Source: an uncultured Pirellulaceae bacterium | GTDB taxonomy: Bacteria > Planctomycetota > Planctomycetia > Pirellulales > Pirellulaceae | Length of the DNA stretch: 64,000 nucleotides | NCBI GenBank assembly: GCA_937928215.1 | Contig: CALFWL010000016.1 | Span: forward strand, 1 to 64,000 | Direction of reading: 5' to 3' | Part shown: piece by piece, positions 9,928 to 18,460 of the stretch | How positions within the stretch are numbered: position 1 is the stretch's first letter | How the letters are laid out: the number at the start of each line of letters is the position of its first letter | Notes under the pieces: model-generated | What the model was told of the DNA's origin: nothing | The model's database searches: none | What the model saw: the letters and a program-made list of their open reading frames with translations, nothing else | Position numbers and translations under genes: made by a program

Positions 9928-10181
9928 CGAGAGACTCTTTCACTTGTTAACAGAAGGCAATCGTTACAGGCCGTCCAGCATTGTAGTGGACGGGATTGAG
10001 AGCCCCAAGCGAGGCAACGATCCCATCGTTCATCGTCGGATAGCCGTACACCAAGTTTCACGCGGCCCGCTGCCCGTGCGGACATGACAGCGCTTGTGAT
10101 AAACAACTGACCACTCTAGAATCGCCACCTCTTGATCCAAACTCCCGCTTATGCCCTAGCCAAAGTCTGCGTGTTGCCCCG

Positions 10182-11786
10182 ATGAGCGAACTTCATCATG
10201 AGTGCGGTGTGGCCGCGATCTATCATTTGCCTTCTGCTGAGCCCAGTCCGCTGTGCCCAGGCGACAATGCTCAACTGGCTTCCACGCTCGTCCCCAGAAT
10301 GCTGCTGGACATGCAGAATCGCGGCCAGTTGTCAGCAGGTCTGTCGAGGTTCCATCCCGCCCCGACCAATGGCCAGCTGATCGACACGCACCGCGACATT
10401 GGCAGCGTGCAGGAGGTCTTTCGCATGTCGCACAGCGGCAAGGCTGAAAGCCTGATGAAGGAATACAGCGGCCCCGCAGCGATCGGTCATGTGCGTTACG
10501 CGACCTGTGGTAAAGACGATCGAAGTTATGCTCAGCCGTTTGAAAACCACCACTTCAATCGCCGCCAATGGTTCACGTTTGCGTTCAATGGCCAACTGGC
10601 AAATTATCGTGAGCTTGCTGATCAAATGCTGTCGGAGCCGGACAACCACTTGGTCCGCAGTACCGATACTGAAGTACTGATGCATGAGTTTTCACGTCGG
10701 CTGGCAGAAAACCCAAACGAATCGCTCGTGGACATGATGAGCGCCGTGGCAGAACGCCTGGACGGAGCGTGGTCGCTGGCCTTGCTGAGCGCTAAGGGTG
10801 ATCTGCTGATCGCGCGAGACCCGCTGGGCATCAAACCGCTCTGCTACGCCACCGACGGAGCCCTGTTCGCAGCCGCCAGCGAAAGCGTCGCTTTGCTGAA
10901 CCTTGGCTACGAACGGGAGCAGATCAAATCTCTGGCTCCCGGTCACGCGATCACGATCGTCGACGGGGAGATGAAGATCGAACCGTTCACCGAGGTTCGT
11001 GGCCAAGCCCATTGCTTTTTCGAATGGATTTATTTTGCCAATGTCGCCAGCACCTTGGATGATCGTGGCGTTTACACGACTCGGACCGAACTTGGACGCG
11101 AACTGGCCGACATCGAACGCGAAGCCGGTTTGATCACCATCGATGAAAACACCATCGTCGTGCCGGTTCCCGATACCAGCAAAGCCGCCGCGGACAGTAT
11201 GGCGTTTCACATGAAGGTGCCGTCGCGTGAGGGATTGATCCGGAACCGATACAGTGGCCGTACTTTTATCGAATCCACTCAGAAAGCTCGCACCCATCGA
11301 GCGAAAATCAAATACACGCCGCTTCGTGAGGTGCTTGAAGGCAAGCGAGTGATTTTGGTCGAGGATTCGATTGTGCGTTCGACTACGATGAAAGCGCTGT
11401 TGCAACGGATTCGCGACGAAGGTCGAGCGAAAGAGATTCACGTGCGAGTTGCCTGTCCTCCCATCGTCGCGCCGTGCTTTTACGGGATCGACATGTCGAC
11501 GATCGATCAGCTTTTTGCTCCACGTTACTACGTGCCGGGCGAGCCGCTGACATTCGAGATTCAGGACCAGATGGCGGCCGATCTCGGCTGTGATTCGCTT
11601 CGATATTTGCCGATCGAATCGGTGGCTCGTGCGATCGGCATCGCAAAAGATGGACTCTGTCAGGCGTGCATCAGTTGCGATTACCCCACCGAGACCGGCC
11701 AGCGGCTGTATCAGATCGATCGTGAAGGATTTTTGGCCGGGAAAAAATCGGCTGGTGGCCGAGCGTTCGATCCTGCGGGAGCGTAG
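10182..11786 (+). CDS. purF: Amidophosphoribosyltransferase-like (PurF family, class II glutamine amidotransferase)
   Basis: N-terminal '[11 protein letters not shown]', '[12 protein letters not shown]', '[13 protein letters not shown]', PRPP-binding '[19 protein letters not shown]', 'LGCDSLRYL'. Confidence 0.85.
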   Translation: MSELHHECGVAAIYHLPSAEPSPLCPGDNAQLASTLVPRMLLDMQNRGQLSAGLSRFHPAPTNGQLIDTHRDIGSVQEVFRMSHSGKAESLMKEYSGPAAIGHVRYATCGKDDRSYAQPFENHHFNRRQWFTFAFNGQLANYRELADQMLSEPDNHLVRSTDTEVLMHEFSRRLAENPNESLVDMMSAVAERLDGAWSLALLSAKGDLLIARDPLGIKPLCYATDGALFAAASESVALLNLGYEREQIKSLAPGHAITIVDGEMKIEPFTEVRGQAHCFFEWIYFANVASTLDDRGVYTTRTELGRELADIEREAGLITIDENTIVVPVPDTSKAAADSMAFHMKVPSREGLIRNRYSGRTFIESTQKARTHRAKIKYTPLREVLEGKRVILVEDSIVRSTTMKALLQRIRDEGRAKEIHVRVACPPIVAPCFYGIDMSTIDQLFAPRYYVPGEPLTFEIQDQMAADLGCDSLRYLPIESVARAIGIAKDGLCQACISCDYPTETGQRLYQIDREGFLAGKKSAGGRAFDPAGA

Positions 11787-11813
11787 TGAGACGTGATACG
11801 TTCTCCCCAAACT

Positions 11814-12386
11814 CTAAGGTAGCTCGTCGGCCTCCTGTAGTACCTGCTGAAGCAGCGACGTCAGTTCATTTTCAGCTGCAAACTCGGTCACGAAATCTTG
11901 CTCCGTTTTTGAGCAACGCAGCATCAGTTGCCGCAAGTCTCGGCGGCTCTTGTGGCTTCCCTTGCTGATCCAAACTAACTTGGATGAAGCGGCGTCTTGG
12001 CGAGATACGATTGGCAAGATGATGTTTTCGAAAATTTCCATCTGATTGGAGCGGCTGAGTTCGCCGCCGATCAACTCTCGCGGATAGAGGTCCAACTTCA
12101 ACGATTCATCGGGATCGAAAAGCTGAAACATACGCTTCTGTTCGATGGCAATGCTCATCGCGTTGCGGTCGAACAAAAAACCGACAAGGGAAAATTCATC
12201 AGCCAACTGGACGGCCCGCTCTGTCGCCGCCGAGTTTTCGATAACGATGTCGATGTCCTGCGTCAGCCGAGGCTCTCCATAGGCCGATCCTGTCACACCA
12301 CCTGTCAAGTGAAACGCAACTTTGTTTCGTTGCAGAACGGAAACCAGCTTCAACACGGTGTCCTGAAACGCGCTAATCGGGAACAT
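11814..12386 (-). CDS. Nucleotidyltransferase-fold protein (MNT/AbiEii-like)
   Basis: 'FHLTGGVTGSAYGEPRLTQDIDIVIE' resembles the nucleotidyltransferase GG...DxD motif; overlaps the next gene by 14 nt. Confidence 0.6.
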   Translation of the reverse strand: MFPISAFQDTVLKLVSVLQRNKVAFHLTGGVTGSAYGEPRLTQDIDIVIENSAATERAVQLADEFSLVGFLFDRNAMSIAIEQKRMFQLFDPDESLKLDLYPRELIGGELSRSNQMEIFENIILPIVSRQDAASSKLVWISKGSHKSRRDLRQLMLRCSKTEQDFVTEFAAENELTSLLQQVLQEADELP

Positions 12387-12612
12387 CGGCCAGCAGCCCT
12401 TCGAGCAGTGTTTTCATGCCTGGTTCCGAGCCATACATCCTTATTGCGACCAGCAACTTCAGCCGCGGGATGCTCGCGTTGGGATGTTCACTTCGGATTT
12501 GACGCCCAATGAACTCACGTGACCAGTTAAACATCGCCTGAGATCTTGCCACCTTTTGGGCGGGTGTCATCCCATCGATCGCGGCTTGATAAAGTTCTTC
12601 AACGTAGGACAT
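12373..12612 (-). CDS. Small hypothetical protein, operon partner of the nucleotidyltransferase-like gene
   Basis: ATG at 12612 ('MSYVEELYQAAIDGMTPAQKVARSQAMFNWSREFIGRQIRSEHP'); 14-nt overlap with downstream CDS. Confidence 0.6.
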   Translation of the reverse strand: MSYVEELYQAAIDGMTPAQKVARSQAMFNWSREFIGRQIRSEHPNASIPRLKLLVAIRMYGSEPGMKTLLEGLLADVPD

Positions 12613-12647
12613 GGAAGGCCGATCGCGAAACCCGAATGAATGACTGA

Positions 12648-12740
12648 ACACTCACGAATTAATAACCTGCGGATTTGTAAGACGATTAAGCGGTGAAATA
12701 CGTGAGTTTCGGGTACTCGAATTCGTCACTTATTTCTTGG
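12648..12740 (+). repeat. Intergenic repeat copy B1 (diverged)
   Basis: Start 'AACACTCACGAATTAATAACCTGCGGAT' and end 'CACTTATTTCTTGG' align with both ends of 59070-59160 at nearly the same length; arms CTCACG (12651-12656) / CGTGAG (12701-12706). Confidence 0.6.
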
Positions 12741-12807
12741 TGAGCGCTAAGCGTCGTGATTGACATCGTATGCCAACCGACTGGCCAATTCAATCAAGCT
12801 CATGCCG

Positions 12808-13452
12808 TCATGCTGGTTTGTGAAACTGTGACCGGAATACGTTGTGGTCGTGCTTTCTCATGCGACGCTCGAAATGAGTGCGATAGTCCATGTCGTGCTC
12901 GGCCGGCGTCTCTTCCACCGGATGAGGCCCGGTCAGTGAACTGTGCTCTTTCATCAGGCCGCACGTTTCTTCGTAGTACTCTTCGACGTCTGTCCAAAAG
13001 TGGAATACGCCGCCGGGAATCAGCACTCGCTGCAGGTCGCTGATAAACTGAGGTTGCATGACTCGACGGCGTCGATGTCTTTCTTTCCACCACGGATCAG
13101 GAAAGTAAACATGCACCGCGACCGCACAGGCGTCAGGTAGAAAGTCGCGGAACATCTTCAGTCCGTCCCCCACCATCATGTGAGCGTTGGCTCGTTCGTT
13201 TTTGGCCAGTTTGTACGCCGCAAACCGGCAGTATTTTCGCGCGATTTCGTTCCCCAGAAAATTTCGCTCAGGGACTCGGCCCGATTCGTTGAGCACGAAC
13301 AAACCTTTGCCGCTGCCAATTTCAATCTCAAGATCAGCCGTTTGCCCAAACAGCATCTGAGGATCGAACGGATCGGTCAGATCTTCTACGTCGGACAGGT
13401 GGCCGCTGAAATCGACTGCGGGATCAATCTTGGGAAGTGTGCGTCGGCCCAT
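12808..13452 (-). CDS. trmB: tRNA (guanine-N7-)-methyltransferase
   Basis: 'LEIEIGSGKGLFVLNESGRVPERNFLGNEIARKY', 'AVHVYFPDPWWKERHRRRRVMQPQFISDLQRVLIPGG'. Confidence 0.92.
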   Translation of the reverse strand: MGRRTLPKIDPAVDFSGHLSDVEDLTDPFDPQMLFGQTADLEIEIGSGKGLFVLNESGRVPERNFLGNEIARKYCRFAAYKLAKNERANAHMMVGDGLKMFRDFLPDACAVAVHVYFPDPWWKERHRRRRVMQPQFISDLQRVLIPGGVFHFWTDVEEYYEETCGLMKEHSSLTGPHPVEETPAEHDMDYRTHFERRMRKHDHNVFRSQFHKPA

Positions 13453-13518
13453 GTTTTGAATTCGGAGGTCGAAATTCGGAGATCGGAATTCAGGTCGTGT
13501 CGACGCAGCAGAGCGGGC

Positions 13519-13620
13519 CTATGGAGTTTTGATCTTCTTATTCTTTGCTTTGCGACCGCGGTTGTTGGCGGGGCGTTTGCCGTGGTTGGCTTTTTTGACT
13601 TTGTGGCTTGGCTTGGCCAT
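13519..13620 (-). CDS. 33-aa highly basic small protein MAKPSHKVKKANHGKRPANNRGRKAKNKKIKTP
   Basis: Translated by hand on the minus strand, 13620 to TAG at 13519-13521; Shine-Dalgarno AGGAG 7 nt upstream of ATG; Lys/Arg-rich. Below the 60-aa cutoff of the supplied ORF track. Confidence 0.7.
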   Translation of the reverse strand: MAKPSHKVKKANHGKRPANNRGRKAKNKKIKTP

Positions 13621-13725
13621 GACGGGACTCCTGAAATCGGATTAATTTGAAGCGACATAAACTAACAGGCGCTGGGGCTTCCGAAAAGGTCTAACGTCCA
13701 ATCGACACCGACGAATCTTGCGAAA

Positions 13726-14739
13726 TCAGCCTCGATTGGTCAGTTTGACCAAATCTTTGAGCGTTTCGGAGGCTTGGCCCCGGTCGATTGCCGTCGCACA
13801 ACGGTCGGCCCCAATGGCCAGCGAGTCCGCCAAGCCGGAAACCCACAATGCGGCAGCCGCGTTGGCGACCACGATATCACGAGCCGGTCCCAGTTCGCCC
13901 GAAAGCACCCGGTGAATCAATTCAGCGCTCTCTGTGGGGTCCTCGACTTGCAGCATCGTCATATCACCGGGCTCGATCCCGAAATCGGACGGGGCGAAGG
14001 AGCCCTCGGTCACCACGGTGCCTCGGACTTCCGAGACATCAGTCGCCTCGTCGATGGAGATTTCTCCCAGCCCATCACGCGAATGGACAACGATCGAGCG
14101 TTCGGTTCCCAGTAGTGAAAGCGCGTTGGCGACCAGGTCACGCGTTTCGCCTCGACCGGCTCCGAGCACCTGATGCGGGGCCGCGGCGGGATTGCAGAGC
14201 GGCCCCAGCAAGTTGAAGATCGTCGGGTGGTCTAGGCTGCGTCGCACCGACATCACGTGCTTGACTGACGGGTGAAACAGTGGAGCGAAACAGAAACACA
14301 AACCGATCTGGTTCAGGCACTCTTGAACGATCTCGTGTGAGCATTCGAGGTTGACGCCCAGTTCGGCTAGTACGTCAGCAGAGCCCGTTTTGCTGGTCGA
14401 TTTTCGATTGCCGTGTTTGGCGACGGCGGCTCCTGCGGATGCGGCAACAATCGCGGCCGTGGTGCTGATATTGAACGTGCCCGACTTTCCTCCACCGGTG
14501 CCACACGTGTCAACGATGTGTTCGCGACGGGACTCGATCGGTTTCATGTGCTTTCGCATCGCGCTGGCAGCACCGGCTAATTCCTCGACCGTTTCACCTT
14601 TGTCATACAAAGCGACCAACAGGTCACGGATCTGTTTGTCACTGCTTTTGCCCTGCATGATCCAATCGATCAATTCGTCCATTTGCGGCATCGTCAGAGA
14701 GTCGCCGCTTCGAACGTGGTCGATCGCTTCTTTAATCAT
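13726..14739 (-). CDS. trpD: Anthranilate phosphoribosyltransferase
   Basis: 'VDTCGTGGGKSGTFNISTTAAIVAASAGAAVAKHGNRKSTSKTGSADVLAELGV', 'TIFNLLGPLCNPAAA'. ATG at 14739 preferred over the longer ORF. Confidence 0.93.
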   Translation of the reverse strand: MIKEAIDHVRSGDSLTMPQMDELIDWIMQGKSSDKQIRDLLVALYDKGETVEELAGAASAMRKHMKPIESRREHIVDTCGTGGGKSGTFNISTTAAIVAASAGAAVAKHGNRKSTSKTGSADVLAELGVNLECSHEIVQECLNQIGLCFCFAPLFHPSVKHVMSVRRSLDHPTIFNLLGPLCNPAAAPHQVLGAGRGETRDLVANALSLLGTERSIVVHSRDGLGEISIDEATDVSEVRGTVVTEGSFAPSDFGIEPGDMTMLQVEDPTESAELIHRVLSGELGPARDIVVANAAAALWVSGLADSLAIGADRCATAIDRGQASETLKDLVKLTNRG

Positions 14740-15101
14740 GGTTGACTCTGGTAAATTCTTACGGGCAATATGGTTTCGTGTTCTCGCGACTTCGAGACGA
14801 ATCGTTTCATCTGAAACGGATGGCGTCGCAGAGTGTGAGGCTTGGCCAGCGGGTCTTGACAAATCCCGCAGTCGTTAAATCTTGTCGCAGGGCGGCAGGA
14901 CGAACTGATCGAGAAACGTTTTTCTATTGTGACCAGACTGTCACGCCCATAGAATTTCGGCTTACTGGCACAGTCTTTGTTATTTTTCTTTTCGCCTGAT
15001 TCGGATCAGCGGAACGGCTATCAGCATACCCCTTGTGTCGCAGATAATCGAGTCCGTTCAGATCGGACAGTCTCGTTCCACTACTTTCAGAGCCTCACTA
15101 C

Positions 15102-16046
15102 ATGTCACGCAAGGTCATTGTTGATTGCGATTTGGGTATCGACGATGCCGTCGCCTTATGCATGTTGCTACTGGACGAACAGCTGGATGTGATCGCGGTG
15201 ACTGCCACCGAAGGAGTCGTCGCGGCCGATCAAGCCAACCATAATCTGCAGGCGATCGTCACTGAAATCGACCCGGTTCGCCATCCTCGACTGGGGCTCG
15301 CGTCACCAGCTTTGGATGCTCCGGCTGTCGATACACGCTTTCTTTTTGGTAATGACGGGCTGGGAAACAGTGATTTGAAGGCTTCGCAGCGCCAACACAC
15401 CATGGTATCCGACAAGCTAATCGTCGATTGTGCTCGAGCTCATCCAGAACAGGTGACGCTGCTGTGCTTGGGGCCACTGACCAATCTGGCTCGAGCCATT
15501 CGCCGCGAGCCGAACTTGCCTTCGATGCTCAGTCAGGTCGTGATGGTAGGCGGGAGCTTGACCGCGACCGGGAACATATCCCCCTGCAGCGAGTTTAATT
15601 TCTTCTTCGACCCCGTCGCCGCGCGGGAAGTACTGGCGACTCGGATGACGAAGTCACTGATTCCACTCGATTTGGTCCGAGAAGTCACTTTTGGTTTTAA
15701 CCTGATGGACGAACTTCCCAGCGAGAGCACGCGAGTCGGTTATTTTCTGAAACAGATCTTCCCCTTCGCGTTTCGCGCGTTTCGACAACGATTGGGCTTG
15801 GAAAATATCACGCTCAATGATGCAGTCGGCGCGCTGGCGTTGATGGACGAAGATCTGTTCGACTTCGAACCGATGGTTGCTGATGTCGAGACCGAAGGTG
15901 AACTGACTCGTGGAATGCTGGTGCTTGATCGCCGCGGGGACTCGCGCGAGACGCCAAACTTGTCCATTGCCACGCAGTTGCGGACCGACGCGGCTTACCA
16001 GCAACTGATCGATCGCTTGATGATGGCGGGAAACCGGACGAAGTAA
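15102..16046 (+). CDS. Nucleoside hydrolase (inosine/uridine-preferring family)
   Basis: 'IVDCDLGIDDAVALCMLL', 'VTLLCLGPLTNLARAIRREP', 'VVMVGGSLTATGNISPCSEFNFFFDPVAAREVL'. Confidence 0.9.
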   Translation: MSRKVIVDCDLGIDDAVALCMLLLDEQLDVIAVTATEGVVAADQANHNLQAIVTEIDPVRHPRLGLASPALDAPAVDTRFLFGNDGLGNSDLKASQRQHTMVSDKLIVDCARAHPEQVTLLCLGPLTNLARAIRREPNLPSMLSQVVMVGGSLTATGNISPCSEFNFFFDPVAAREVLATRMTKSLIPLDLVREVTFGFNLMDELPSESTRVGYFLKQIFPFAFRAFRQRLGLENITLNDAVGALALMDEDLFDFEPMVADVETEGELTRGMLVLDRRGDSRETPNLSIATQLRTDAAYQQLIDRLMMAGNRTK

Positions 16047-16149
16047 GCACCCGCAATGATGTAAGTTGATATTACCCGAGAAAAGATGACCACCTATTCT
16101 CACGTCATCAGCAATCTTGATGCCAGAGAGCTTATGCCCCGGGTGCTTA
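16044..16149 (-). repeat. Intergenic repeat copy A2 with terminal inverted repeats TAAGCACCC...GGGTGCTTA
   Basis: Reverse complement aligns with 1795-1903; left terminus contains the TAA stop of the nucleoside hydrolase. Confidence 0.85.
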
Positions 16150-16229
16150 GGTCGACTGGAGCCTGCGGTCGTAAGATCGCGTGTGCAGAAGACGGTCACA
16201 CGTTCGCTCCATTCTGATGCAGGCAACAG

Positions 16230-17408
16230 CTATTCGCGGGAACGCAATGCTTTGCGGTTGCCAATCGTGACGCGAGCCGATTGCAGGATGCCTGATCGAT
16301 AAAGCTTGAGATCGACGACGCTGTCGATTGGCGTCAGGCTGACTTGGGTGACCAACTGTGAGTCATCGACTACGACTTCGCCGTTGAATTCAAGAATCAC
16401 GTCGCCGACTTGGATGCCTGAATTGGCGGCGGGAGAACTTGGAGTGACATTGGAAACAAGAGCGCCGTTGGCGTAATCCAGCCCGAGGGATTTGGCTTTC
16501 TCAAATGAGTACCGGCTATCGAGTGAAACGCCCAAGAAGCCGCGTTTGACTTGTCCGTAGTCGATCAAGTCTTCAGCGATTCGCATCACCATGTTGATCG
16601 GAATCGAAAACCCGATCCCGTCGTTGCCTCCACTGTTGCTGGCGATGGCAGTGTTAATGCCAATCACTTCGCCTCGTAGATTGATCAGAGGTCCACCACT
16701 ATTGCCAGGATTGATCGCGGCGTCGGTCTGAATGAAATTTTGGTAACGGACTCCCTGCGGTCCGAGTTCCAGATCGTGTCGGCCCAACGCGCTGACGATT
16801 CCGTAACTGACTGAGTGACTCAGGCCAAAAGGACTTCCGACGGCCACCACGAAGTCACCGATTTCCAGCTTCTTGCTGTTACCCACTCGGGCGGCAACCA
16901 GATCGGATTGGCTTAATGCGATGACCGACAAATCGGTTTCGCGGTCATGAATCAATCGGCTGGGGTAGTGCAGTCGACCATCGATCTCGACGCGAATATC
17001 TCCTGGGCGACAGTTTTCGATCACGTGGTAGTTGGTAATCACGTAAAAGCGCTGACCGTATTCAATTACCACACCGGAGCCAGCTTCTTCAACCATGACG
17101 GGACGTCGAGAGTCTTCGCGACGCGAAGTGGAGCTGCTTTTTTGTTCCTTGCGAGCTTCAATATGAGCGACGCTAGGGCGAACCGCTTTGATCAGACGTT
17201 TCAGCAACGAGTAATGTCGTTCGGCGGCAGCGGCTTCGACGGCCAGATCCTGATACAGTTGGTTCTGGGATTCGACGCTCACCTTACGGGCGGTTACCGT
17301 TTGAGCGTTGATGTTGGAAGTTGCGGTCAGCAATCCGACGATCAACAGTACTCCAAAGGTGGGTTGCTGCCGGATCGATCGTTGGTGGGAAGGTGGGAAC
17401 TCAGCCAT
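16230..17408 (-). CDS. S1C (HtrA/Deg-like) serine protease with PDZ domain
   Basis: 'FYVITNYHVIENC', 'DRETDLSVIAL', 'QTDAAINPGNSGGPLINLRGEVIGINTAIA', C-terminal PDZ 'SGIQVGDVILEFNGEVV'. Start chosen at Met 17408. Confidence 0.92.
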   Translation of the reverse strand: MAEFPPSHQRSIRQQPTFGVLLIVGLLTATSNINAQTVTARKVSVESQNQLYQDLAVEAAAAERHYSLLKRLIKAVRPSVAHIEARKEQKSSSTSRREDSRRPVMVEEAGSGVVIEYGQRFYVITNYHVIENCRPGDIRVEIDGRLHYPSRLIHDRETDLSVIALSQSDLVAARVGNSKKLEIGDFVVAVGSPFGLSHSVSYGIVSALGRHDLELGPQGVRYQNFIQTDAAINPGNSGGPLINLRGEVIGINTAIASNSGGNDGIGFSIPINMVMRIAEDLIDYGQVKRGFLGVSLDSRYSFEKAKSLGLDYANGALVSNVTPSSPAANSGIQVGDVILEFNGEVVVDDSQLVTQVSLTPIDSVVDLKLYRSGILQSARVTIGNRKALRSRE

Positions 17409-17524
17409 GCTTTGGGTCTCAGAGTAAGTCTGTCGGTTACCAAGGTAACGAGCTCGCGTCACGTTTTCGAGTGTCAAGGAAAAGGCGGCGCGAGCTTTCT
17501 GGTTTTCACAGCGGCTTGTACGGG

Positions 17525-17959
17525 TCAGGAAAAGTTCGCGTCCAGATCGCCGGCAGGCAGATCCGGGTTCAGCACGATGCTCCAGTCGACCACCGCATTG
17601 GGCTCGACGCCCGCTTGTTCGGCGGCACGCTTACAGTCGATGCAGCACGCCGCGTAGGGCAGAGCCTGCATTCGAGCCTGTTTGATATTGCGCTCACAAC
17701 CTTTGCACTTACCAAATGTACCATCTTTGACCCGCTTGAGCGCTTCTTCAATCAGACCTAGTTCCCGAGTCTCGACTTCGGCCAGTTGAGAACTCAGTTC
17801 TCCGGTGGCACTGGCACTGGCAAAGTCGACGACATCGCCGTCAGATTGCTGACTCATCTCTTTTAAAAGGCTGTCGTCGCCGTTGACCGCCTGACGCAAT
17901 GCGTCCCGGCGTTCGGTCAGAATGTCTGCCATTTTCTTGATAAAGTCTTTACGTGCCAT
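17525..17959 (-). CDS. TraR/DksA-family zinc-finger protein
   Basis: 'ELGLIEEALKRVKDGTFGKCKGCERNIKQARMQALPYAACCIDCKRAAE'; ATG at 17959. Confidence 0.88.
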   Translation of the reverse strand: MARKDFIKKMADILTERRDALRQAVNGDDSLLKEMSQQSDGDVVDFASASATGELSSQLAEVETRELGLIEEALKRVKDGTFGKCKGCERNIKQARMQALPYAACCIDCKRAAEQAGVEPNAVVDWSIVLNPDLPAGDLDANFS

Positions 17960-18460
17960 CGTGGTTCCGCGTTTTGCAAAAGTCGTTCGGACGGACCCGC
18001 AGGATTGCGGGATTCGCGAAACTATAGGACGCAATAGCCGACTCACCAGTGTTTTTGGGAATAAGTCGAAATGTCGGACACTCCGTCTCTTCTTTCCCAG
18101 CCAACGAAGCAATTGAAACGGACATAGGTTGCTTTTTGGCATCATTCAAAACGGTTTCCAAATCGGTTTATCGCGGACACGAGTTTTGCTCGATCGCGAA
18201 CGGGACTGACCGAACAGCGGATTTTTGCACCCAATCAATCGTGCTTCTCGTGACAGGACCATCGGATTAGCAACGGGCAAGTAGCGGTGCCGGTTGTTAC
18301 GATTACCCGTTGAATAAGGTTCATCGGGGCCTCAACCACCACAAATCCGGCGATGTTGTTTGACCGCGACGTAAGCGAAAGCTAAATGCTAGTACTCCTA
18401 GGAAGACATCCCGCAAAATCCTTCCATTTGATGACGAACCCCGATTTGTGACAGTCTGAA

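Noticed and set aside
10692-11810. 372-aa minus-strand ORF opposite the purF-like gene
   Set aside because: Fully antisense to a well-supported CDS; sequence rich in Arg/His/Asp as expected from shadow ORFs in codon-biased DNA.
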